From a bacterium (GTDB taxonomy: Bacteria > Desulfobacterota > Desulfocorpusculales > Desulfocorpusculum), in the NCBI GenBank assembly GCA_037481695.1, contig JBBFLE010000008.1, positions 62,001 to 126,000 on the forward strand: a DNA stretch of 64,000 bases, in the 5' to 3' direction. A program made the position numbers and the translations under genes. The notes beneath the pieces are model-generated. The model made no database searches. It was not told where the DNA came from and saw only the letters and a program-made list of their open reading frames with translations. Shown in pieces: positions 43,565 to 50,151 of the stretch; the stretch's first letter is position 1; every line of letters begins with the position of its first letter.

Positions 43565-43581
43565 TTTGCTTGACAAGCAAA
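43565..43581. promoter_or_regulatory. 17-bp palindrome between divergent hutH and the DUF4139 genes
   Basis: TTTGCTTG-A-CAAGCAAA is a perfect 8-1-8 inverted repeat. Its centre contains TTGACA on the plus strand and TTGTCA on the minus strand, so one protein bound here could cover the -35 of both divergent promoters. The -10 elements on both sides are weak. Confidence 0.5.
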
Positions 43582-43636
43582 GCAAGAAACGTGTTCCATT
43601 CCTGGAGGATCCACCAAAAAAGGGGAGGTACGATCC

Positions 43637-44764
43637 ATGAGAAAACCAGTTACTGTAGCTTGGGCCATGGCATTGGCTTTCTTGTTGGTGGCAAGGGCAG
43701 AGGCCAGGATAAAACTCGTGGCCCTTCCTCAAAGGGAGGCCGTCTCGGTCAGGCTGGACAACCCGGCCTTCACTTTGGTGGAAGAGGAAAGGTTTCTCAC
43801 GCTACAGAAAGGAAACAACCATGTGGACTTTTCCTGGAAAGGGGTAAATATAGACCCGGATTCCATTCGCCTGGAGATGCTGGATCACCCCCAGGATGTC
43901 AGGCTGATAAGCGTTTCCTATCCTCCCAACGAGGCAGCCTTGGTCTGGCAGCTCTCCTCAGCTCAAGCCTTCACGGAGAGGGTGCGAGTCTCCTACCTCC
44001 TGTCCAACATTGACAGGCTTGTGACCTACGAGGGCCTGGTGCCTGTGGATGAATCCAGCATGGAGCTGAAGTCGTACCTGGTGCTAAGGAATTTTTCAGG
44101 CGAGGATTTCTCGGGGGCCAGAGTGAATCTGGACTACGGGGAAGCCTTGCAGACATCCATCCGAAACCAGGAGACAAAAAGAATGCTCTTTTTCTCCAAG
44201 CCCAAGGTGGCGGTGGAGAAGACCCTGGTATGGGACGACCAAAAGCAGCCCTGGGATCCTGAGAAATTGAAGAAAAATGTGGGGATCCCGGTCTTTTATA
44301 CATTGCGAAACACCAGGGAAGGCGGGCTGGGGGAAAATGCCCTTTGGGGGGGTAAGGCCAGGATCTTTCAGGAAGACGGCCGGGGCTCCACCATATTCCT
44401 GGGTGAGGACATGGTGGAGATTGTGCCGGTGGGTGAAAAGCTCAGGCTCTATATTGGCGACAGCCGAGACGTAGTGGTGACCCAGCGCAAGATGAAAGAG
44501 GAAAAGAAAGTCAAGGAGAGGAACAATTCTGGAAATCCCATCCTGTGGGATTCGGAGGAGATCTTGGAGGCAAAGATAGAAAACTTCCGTGAAAAGCCAG
44601 CCACACTGCTCCTCATAGAGCACATCCCCGGCCAGTGGGACATGATCTCCTGCACCCACAAATATGAGCTCAGGGATTCCCAGACCCTGGAGTTCCTCTT
44701 GGAACTCAAGCCCAAAGATAAGGTGACCCTCACCATGCACTACAACAGGAGGAACCTGAGATGA
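43637..44764 (+). CDS. Secreted DUF4139-like protein, first of a tandem pair
   Basis: A 375-residue exported protein with a signal peptide ending near AEA (residue 23) and a beta-rich body resembling DUF4139. The pattern RVSYLLSNIDRLVTYEGLVPVDESSMELKSY, with NFSGEDFSGARVNLDYG following, is the conserved core. There are no catalytic motifs. A GGGGAGG site precedes the ATG, and the stop overlaps the next gene by ATGA. The function of DUF4139 proteins is unknown; an envelope role is likely from the signal peptide. Confidence 0.78.
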   Translation: MRKPVTVAWAMALAFLLVARAEARIKLVALPQREAVSVRLDNPAFTLVEEERFLTLQKGNNHVDFSWKGVNIDPDSIRLEMLDHPQDVRLISVSYPPNEAALVWQLSSAQAFTERVRVSYLLSNIDRLVTYEGLVPVDESSMELKSYLVLRNFSGEDFSGARVNLDYGEALQTSIRNQETKRMLFFSKPKVAVEKTLVWDDQKQPWDPEKLKKNVGIPVFYTLRNTREGGLGENALWGGKARIFQEDGRGSTIFLGEDMVEIVPVGEKLRLYIGDSRDVVVTQRKMKEEKKVKERNNSGNPILWDSEEILEAKIENFREKPATLLLIEHIPGQWDMISCTHKYELRDSQTLEFLLELKPKDKVTLTMHYNRRNLR

Positions 44765-46104
44765 GGACTGCCCTACTCCCGGCACTTCTGGCGGTTATGC
44801 TGCTCCCCTTGAGCCTTGCTCAAGCCGGTGTGGAGCTGGTAAGCCTTCCTGAGCGGGACTCTGTGCAGCTTACCATATATAACGCGGCGGATCTCACCTT
44901 GGTTCGGGAGCTCAGGAAATTGACCCTCAGAAAGGGGCTAAACCGGCTCTCCTTCGGATGGGCCAACACGGTCATTGACCCCACCAGCCTCAACCTAAGG
45001 GCTGTTCAGCGCCCCGATGCAGTGCAGCTCCTGGATGTGGCTTATCCTCCAGGCACCAACACCGAGGGGATATGGTCTGTTCAATCGCAGCTAGAGGGTG
45101 AGGTGCCTGTGGAAATCAGTTTCTTTACCAGCGGGGTGACTTGGCGGGCTTTTTACATGGCCACATTGACACCAGATGAGAAATCCATGCATCTGCAGGG
45201 TTATGTTCGAGTGACCAACAACTCCGGTGAAGACTATGAAAACGCCCAGACCCGACTGGTGGTAGGAAACATACACCTGCTGGACCAGATAGCAGAGCTG
45301 GCCAGGCGTACAGCTCCTTACGGCACACCCTTGCACCCTGGGGCCAGACCCCAGGCTGAAGAAAAGCGGGTGCTCATGAGAAAGGCCGAGGCCGCCCTAG
45401 ATGCAGCAGCCCGCCTGGCCCCCACCAGGCCCAAGGAGATAATCAAGGAGAGCCTCTCAGAGTATTTTCTCTATACCATAGAGGGCACAGAAACAATTCC
45501 CCACGGGTGGTCCAAGAGGCTGCCATCTTTGGAAGCCCATGAGGTGCCTGTGGTCAACCTGTACAAGTTCGAGGAAGAAAGTTACGGGAAAGATGTGGTG
45601 CGCTTTCTTCTTTTTGCCAATGACGCCAGGCACAAGCTTGGGGATACCCCCCTTCCCGACGGGCTCGTCAAGGTCTTTCGCAAAGTTGACCACAAAGGCC
45701 ATCTTTCCTACGAAGGTGCGGACAATACCAAATACATTCCGGTGGGTCAAAAGGTGGAGCTGAACCTGGGGCCTGTGCCCAAGGTAAAGGTGGAGCCCAA
45801 GCTCATGAAGGTGCGCTTTGAGAACTTCAGCTTCAACAAGGATCGAAACATAGACGGCTGGGAGGAAGTGGAGGAGTGGAAGCTGGAGGTACAAAACAAT
45901 CGAGAGGTGGATGCCCTGCTGGAGATCAGACGAAATTTCAGACATCAGCATTGGGAGATCAAGTTGGGCAGCGAAGAGCATGGAAAGTTCCAAAAGGTGG
46001 ACCTGGATACCATAAGCTTTACCATGGATCTAAAGCCCTACGAGAGAAGCACGTTCAGCTACTCGCTGCGCTTCTTTGAGGGAGAGCGGCGTAACAGAAA
46101 ATGA
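44761..46104 (+). CDS. Secreted DUF4139-like protein, second of a tandem pair
   Basis: A 447-residue paralogue of the preceding gene with its own signal peptide (to about residue 22, LAQAG). The shared core is visible as VEISFFTSGVTWRAFYMATLTPDEKSMHL with NNSGEDYENAQTRLVVG. It has an extra segment, about residues 195-240, rich in Ala, Arg and Glu. Translational coupling and shared domain suggest the two products form a complex. No enzyme motif is seen. Confidence 0.78.
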   Translation: MRTALLPALLAVMLLPLSLAQAGVELVSLPERDSVQLTIYNAADLTLVRELRKLTLRKGLNRLSFGWANTVIDPTSLNLRAVQRPDAVQLLDVAYPPGTNTEGIWSVQSQLEGEVPVEISFFTSGVTWRAFYMATLTPDEKSMHLQGYVRVTNNSGEDYENAQTRLVVGNIHLLDQIAELARRTAPYGTPLHPGARPQAEEKRVLMRKAEAALDAAARLAPTRPKEIIKESLSEYFLYTIEGTETIPHGWSKRLPSLEAHEVPVVNLYKFEEESYGKDVVRFLLFANDARHKLGDTPLPDGLVKVFRKVDHKGHLSYEGADNTKYIPVGQKVELNLGPVPKVKVEPKLMKVRFENFSFNKDRNIDGWEEVEEWKLEVQNNREVDALLEIRRNFRHQHWEIKLGSEEHGKFQKVDLDTISFTMDLKPYERSTFSYSLRFFEGERRNRK

Positions 46105-46244
46105 GGACCTCTGATGGCAAAAAGTACCAGGAGGCCAGGCTCCTCAAAGAAAAGGGCAAGGTGGGAACTCTGGGAAAAAGAAGCAGAACTGGGCCAGGTG
46201 CGTAATGGATACGCCCGGGTTTAATGCCAGAGCTAGAAAATCAA

Positions 46245-46260
46245 TTTAGTATTGACTAAA
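46245..46260. promoter_or_regulatory. TTTAGT-ATTG-ACTAAA operator-like palindrome
   Basis: A perfect 6-4-6 inverted repeat that overlaps the -35 of the arsR-type promoter. ArsR-family repressors bind AT-rich repeats of this size, so autoregulation is likely. Confidence 0.55.
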
Positions 46261-46280
46261 TCAAATTTGGATGTTCTAAT
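46252..46280 (+). promoter_or_regulatory. Sigma-70 promoter of the ArsR-permease operon
   Basis: TTGACT (46252-46257), 17 bases, TCTAAT (46275-46280); five of six match in each hexamer. The expected start site, about seven bases past the -10, is the A of the ATG at 46287. Confidence 0.65.
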
Positions 46281-46286
46281 TAGGTC

Positions 46287-46847
46287 ATGGATGCTCCCAA
46301 ACCCCAGGTATTGGGCTTAGGCGTGTTTGCCTTTAAGGCCATTGCCGATGAGAGCCGCTGGCGCATGTTGGAAATGCTCTTGAACCAGGACCTTTGTGTT
46401 GGAGCCCTGGCCAGAAGGATGGGCCTGTCCGAAGGTGCGGTCTCCCAGCACTTGCAGGTACTGAGAAAGGCCGGGCTGGTCAAGGGAGAAAAGCGCGGAT
46501 ATTGGACTCACTACAGCGTGGACAGGGAGGCCTTGTTACAGCTGGCCCGCAAGCTGGAAGCCATGGCTCAGCCATGCCAGCCGGGGGAAAGGAAATGTTA
46601 CAGGAGTCTGTCTCAAGGGGAGATGCAGCAGGAAAGGAGGTTGGAAGCCATGGGTTGCAATGATTGCTGTCAAAGACCAGAGAAGCTCAAGGCCCGGCCC
46701 CAGCAGTGCACTCCAGAGCAGGTGAGGGAATGCCATGGAGAAGTCCCCAAACATCCCTGCGAATTTCCTGTGGCAGGTGACAAAGAAGAAAAGAAAAACC
46801 CCACGGAGCCTAGACGGAAAGCAGGGCCTGCCAAGGAGGAATGCTAG
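46287..46847 (+). CDS. ArsR-family regulator with cysteine-rich C-terminal tail
   Basis: A 186-residue repressor. Residues about 12-95 form the ArsR winged helix (ALARRMGLSEGAVSQHLQVLRKAGLV), with a single cysteine in the DLCVG region of the usual metal-binding helix. The last 90 residues are an unusual tail with nine cysteines, including CNDCC, plus many charged residues. The tail could bind soft metals or act as a thiol switch. No ribosome site stands before the ATG, which coincides with the predicted transcript start. Two permease genes follow within seven bases. Confidence 0.86.
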   Translation: MDAPKPQVLGLGVFAFKAIADESRWRMLEMLLNQDLCVGALARRMGLSEGAVSQHLQVLRKAGLVKGEKRGYWTHYSVDREALLQLARKLEAMAQPCQPGERKCYRSLSQGEMQQERRLEAMGCNDCCQRPEKLKARPQQCTPEQVRECHGEVPKHPCEFPVAGDKEEKKNPTEPRRKAGPAKEEC

Positions 46848-46853
46848 CACACC

Positions 46854-47333
46854 ATGAAGGGCTTCAGCCTTTTTATCTTGGGGGCCCTCTTGACATCTTT
46901 CCTGGCTGATCCCAGCCGTACCCTGGAGGGTTTGAGGAGAGGGGCCAAGATGTTTCTGAAATTGATGCCCACACTGCTTACCCTTGTGGTGCTCATGTCC
47001 TTGGCCCTGTATCTCATTCCTGCTTCCCTGGTGGTGCACCTCCTGGGGGAAGGCTCCGGAATGCTGGGATGGTTTCTTGCAGGGGCCTTGGGCTCCATCC
47101 TCCTGATTCCAGGTTTCATAGCCTATCCCCTTTGCTCCACACTTTTGAAACAGGGGGCAGCAATACCTGTCATAGCCCTTTTCATCACCACCCTCATGAT
47201 GGTTGGTGTCTTGACCCTGCCCTTGGAATCCAGGTACTTCGGCATCAAGGCAGCCTTGATGAGAAACGGCCTGAGCCTTCTGGGGGCAATACTAGTTGCC
47301 CTTCTCATGGCATTGAGCTATGCCATCTTCTAG
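46854..47333 (+). CDS. Half-size permease A (YraQ/ArsP-like)
   Basis: A 159-residue membrane protein with about four hydrophobic segments. It shares the motif LGEGSGMLGW and a following proline (LIPGFIAYPLCSTLL) with the next gene and with one repeat of the two-repeat YraQ/ArsP permease family. The cysteine after the conserved proline resembles the substrate cysteine of such transporters. Its end overlaps the next gene by 14 bases. Family assignment is moderate; substrate unknown. Confidence 0.75.
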   Translation: MKGFSLFILGALLTSFLADPSRTLEGLRRGAKMFLKLMPTLLTLVVLMSLALYLIPASLVVHLLGEGSGMLGWFLAGALGSILLIPGFIAYPLCSTLLKQGAAIPVIALFITTLMMVGVLTLPLESRYFGIKAALMRNGLSLLGAILVALLMALSYAIF

Positions 47334-47862
47334 GACAGGGAGCCTTGGCAGGGCGCTCAAGCACTATGGAGCTTTCTTGCTTTTCCTGGTGGGCACGATT
47401 CTCTCCTCCCGCCTCGGATGGGCTGCGGGGGAAGAACTCCTCAAGGGATTCTGGGAATTCACCCGAGAGATGCTTCTGGTGCTTCCCTTTGTGTTCATTC
47501 TCATAGGGCTCATGGATGTTTGGATCCCCAAGAAAAGAGTCGAGGACGCCCTGGGGGAGGGCTCTGGGATAAGAGGAATCCTCCTTGTCATACTGCTGGC
47601 CTTTTTCAATGCAGGCCCTCTGTACGCGGCCTTTCCACTGGCCCTGATCCTAAGACAAAAAGGCTGCAGCCTAAGAAACATTTTCATTTTCCTGGGGGCC
47701 TTCTCCGCCTTGAAGATCCCCATGCTTTCCTTTGAGATGGGCTTCATGGGAGTAAAGTTTTCCCTGCTTAGGCTCCTTTTCACCCTGCCTGTTTTTGTGG
47801 GCATAGCAATTCTCTTGGAGGCCCTCTTGGGGAGAGACTATGAGATGAAGCTCCAAAATTGA
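47320..47862 (+). CDS. Half-size permease B (YraQ/ArsP-like)
   Basis: A 180-residue membrane protein with about five hydrophobic segments. It repeats the pattern of the previous gene: LGEGSGIRGI followed by FNAGPLYAAFPLAL. The two proteins probably form one heterodimeric transporter corresponding to the two halves of a full-length permease. The start ATG lies inside the end of the first gene without an obvious ribosome site, so reinitiation is likely. Confidence 0.75.
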   Translation: MPSSRTGSLGRALKHYGAFLLFLVGTILSSRLGWAAGEELLKGFWEFTREMLLVLPFVFILIGLMDVWIPKKRVEDALGEGSGIRGILLVILLAFFNAGPLYAAFPLALILRQKGCSLRNIFIFLGAFSALKIPMLSFEMGFMGVKFSLLRLLFTLPVFVGIAILLEALLGRDYEMKLQN

Positions 47863-48033
47863 TCCCAACACCCGGAGCTTAGCGGCAGCTTCCCCTCTCA
47901 TGGATCAGGACCCTCTTGGGTTTTCAAAGAACAAACAAGCCTTGGGCCCTCCCACCCTTTGGCCACAGCATGAAGTTCTTTCTAAAGTTACCACTATTTC
48001 TTGCCGAAAAGATTCCAGGAAGTAAAAAAACAC

Positions 48034-48062
48034 TTGACAAGGAAAAAGGCCGATGGTAAAGC
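48034..48062 (+). promoter_or_regulatory. Candidate promoter of the outer-membrane protein gene
   Basis: TTGACA (48034-48039), 17 bases, TAAAGC (48057-48062). The -35 is perfect and the -10 weak. The leader would be about 200 bases. Confidence 0.45.
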
Positions 48063-48078
48063 TATCCTCACACTGGGC

Positions 48079-48098
48079 GGGCCCTGCGTTGAGGGCCC
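48079..48098 (+). promoter_or_regulatory. Leader hairpin near the 5' end of the porin mRNA
   Basis: GGGCCCT and AGGGCCC pair perfectly around a six-base loop, some 10 bases past the expected start site. A 5' hairpin of this kind often stabilises mRNAs of abundant outer-membrane proteins. Confidence 0.4.
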
Positions 48099-48270
48099 CT
48101 GGCTGTAGAGGGATTTTTCCTGCAGCGCATGATTTTTGTGATAAAGGACTTAGAAAAATCTCTTAGGGAGAAAGGAGGTGATGCAAAGGATTAAGGGAGT
48201 GTTTCTTGGCCTTCCTTGGGAGGGGAAGGTCGCATGTGGGTGCGAAGACCAAAGTAGAGGAGGGAAAGAC

Positions 48271-49803
48271 ATGAGAAAAACATTTTTGGCGCTTTTTGCC
48301 GGGCTTGCCCTGATTCTGGCCTTTACGGTTCCTGGCCAGGCTCAGAATGTGGGCAAGTATCTCGGCCAGGCCGACTTCAACATCAGGGGTGATTACTGGA
48401 TTGCGGGCGGATCCAACGACAACATGTTCGATTTCGACGATGATATCCATGATGCCCGCAGGTATCTGTATCAGCGTTTTCGCTGGTGGATAGACACCTC
48501 CATCGAGGGTAAGTACGGCGGCACCTTTGGCTTTGAGCATGACTGGATCTGGGGCTCCAACGTGACCCAGACTGGCACTGCGAACAACACAGCTGTTGGG
48601 GATGTGGCCAGGGGTGATGACCTCAACAACACCAAGCTAAAGCATGCTTACATCTGGTTTTTGATCCCCGGAACCCCGGTGAAGGTCACGGCAGGTCTTC
48701 AGGGCTTTGGCGGTCTTGAGCCCAACAACATCATGTATGCCCGTGACGATTACTTTGGGGTGAGGCTGGATGCTCCCATCATCAAGAACGTGCTCAACGT
48801 CTCTGGATGGTGGATCAAGCTCAACGAGGGCGAGGGTTCCATTCTTACTGGCGCCACAGCCAGCCCGGTGAATCTCCATGATTTCGTAGGTGGAGCATAC
48901 CACGGGGACAGGGACGATGCTGATCTTTATCTGATCAACGTATCTGGTGCCCTGACCAAGTGGTTCCGCTTTGGGCAGTACAACCAGTGGGTGCATGTGG
49001 CAGAAGGTGGCCAGCACTGGCTGGATTTCGGTGCCAGGACCCAGCAGATCGGTGGCCGCTTTGGAGCCCAGATGATAGCCGGTGATTACCTGTGGCATGG
49101 TCTTTGGATCGCCATAGAGCCCACCATCGGCTCCCTGCCTGTTTATTTCAGAGCCCATGGGAACTACTTCTGGGGCACAACCAGGGAAGGCAACGACGAT
49201 GTGCCGGGCATTGCTGCGGGCTATGCGCCCGTGCTGGATCCCAGTGGGTGGGCTGTTTTGGCCCATGCAGGTGTGAAGCCAGGCCCCTTTGACATAGGTA
49301 TTAGGTTTGCATGGTTCAGCGGAGTGGACCTCGAGGACCTGGAAACTGACGGCAAGTGGAAGGGTTGGTCCAGCGTGGATGCATTCCACGGCCAGTTCGA
49401 GCTCTTCGAGGGCGGGTACAAGAGCTGGTCCCAGGGCTGGTCCACTTACACCGGAGCTCCCCGCGGACATGCTTATGTTGCCCTGGATGCCACATGGCAG
49501 ACCACCAAGCAGCTGAGCCTGAACCTGCTGGCTGGGTACATCTGGGCCACAAACAAATGGGACAAGCCCGTTGGCGCCTGGTTTGATCCCGATGGCGGCT
49601 CCAACTCCAGCAAGAGCCTGGGCTGGGAAGTGGATCTGACGGCTACCTACAAGATCTACCCCAACCTGACCCTGGATCTGATCGGTGCCTACTTCTTCGC
49701 AGGCAAGGGTCTGGATCATGCTATTGTTTATGGTAACGTTCCTTCTATAGGCGGAGCTGACGATGCCTGGGAGCTCTTCTGGAGGCTGAGGTACGTGTTC
49801 TAA
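48271..49803 (+). CDS. Outer-membrane beta-barrel protein (porin-like)
   Basis: A 510-residue exported protein. The signal peptide ends near GQA (residue 25). The mature part is full of alternating aromatic strands such as YLYQRFRWWIDTSIEG, with Gly- and Asp-rich loops and a C-terminal phenylalanine (LRYVF), the usual barrel end signal. It resembles uncharacterised porins of Desulfobacterota; no specific substrate can be named. AGGAGGG lies six bases before ATG 48271. A strong terminator follows directly, so this is a single-gene unit, probably abundantly expressed. Confidence 0.85.
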   Translation: MRKTFLALFAGLALILAFTVPGQAQNVGKYLGQADFNIRGDYWIAGGSNDNMFDFDDDIHDARRYLYQRFRWWIDTSIEGKYGGTFGFEHDWIWGSNVTQTGTANNTAVGDVARGDDLNNTKLKHAYIWFLIPGTPVKVTAGLQGFGGLEPNNIMYARDDYFGVRLDAPIIKNVLNVSGWWIKLNEGEGSILTGATASPVNLHDFVGGAYHGDRDDADLYLINVSGALTKWFRFGQYNQWVHVAEGGQHWLDFGARTQQIGGRFGAQMIAGDYLWHGLWIAIEPTIGSLPVYFRAHGNYFWGTTREGNDDVPGIAAGYAPVLDPSGWAVLAHAGVKPGPFDIGIRFAWFSGVDLEDLETDGKWKGWSSVDAFHGQFELFEGGYKSWSQGWSTYTGAPRGHAYVALDATWQTTKQLSLNLLAGYIWATNKWDKPVGAWFDPDGGSNSSKSLGWEVDLTATYKIYPNLTLDLIGAYFFAGKGLDHAIVYGNVPSIGGADDAWELFWRLRYVF

Positions 49804-49825
49804 AAGTCCCCATTGGGGCCAAAGC

Positions 49826-49854
49826 AAGGGGGGCCTCTGGGCCCCCCTTTTTTT
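49826..49854 (+). terminator. Strong intrinsic terminator of the porin gene
   Basis: GGGGGGCC (49828-49835) and GGCCCCCC (49840-49847) form an 8-bp GC stem with a TCTG loop, followed by seven T. The textbook arrangement lies 25 bases after the stop. Confidence 0.92.
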
Positions 49855-49953
49855 GTGGTATGTATAGGCCCTCCTGGTTGTTTTTGTGTTGCACTCTCTT
49901 AGAGGCATGCGATTCCCTCAACAAGGCCCTGAGCGGACTTTTCCCTTTGCATG

Positions 49954-49982
49954 TTGACTCTAACCTTCCTAGGGCGTACCAT
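49954..49982 (+). promoter_or_regulatory. Candidate promoter of the CsgG/FG-GAP gene
   Basis: TTGACT (49954-49959), 17 bases, TACCAT (49977-49982). Transcription near 49989 would give a leader of about 160 bases. Confidence 0.45.
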
Positions 49983-50084
49983 CCCAACTTAGAGTTGATC
50001 ATTGAGCCAGAGCTTAGTTGCCAGCCCGTAAACTTTCCGGGACAGGAGGTGTCAAAATAACAAAAATATTCATTGAAGGGGGCC

Positions 50085-50121
50085 AGCCCAAGCAGTTGCA
50101 GCCCGTCCACTTGGGCTTTTT
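50085..50121 (+). terminator. Terminator-like hairpin in the leader (candidate attenuator)
   Basis: AGCCCAAG (50085-50092) pairs with CTTGGGCT (50110-50117) across a 17-base loop and is followed by TTTT. It lies downstream of the candidate promoter and 30 bases before the ATG, so it may control read-through. Confidence 0.5.
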
Positions 50122-50151
50122 AGGCCAAGCTTTCCCAGGAGGTCTTCTCCC

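Larger units (their letters stand above)
47863..48270. other. Intergenic region and leader before the outer-membrane protein
   Basis: A 408-base stretch holding the promoter and leader hairpin listed separately. At 48170-48181 AAAGGAGGTGAT is an almost full-length anti-16S match, but it sits about 90 bases before the chosen ATG. An in-frame extension starting there would lack a signal-peptide-like start. I see no separate gene. Confidence 0.6.
49855..50151. other. Leader region before the CsgG/FG-GAP gene
   Basis: A 297-base non-coding stretch that contains a promoter and a terminator-like hairpin, both listed separately. A small GACA-GGAGG-TGTC stem-loop at 50041-50053 displays a GGAGG that has no start codon after it. 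Confidence 0.5.

Noticed and set aside
48637-49908. 423-codon minus-strand frame opposite the porin
   Set aside because: Antisense to a gene with signal peptide, barrel features and terminator; the reverse frame has no plausible start signals.
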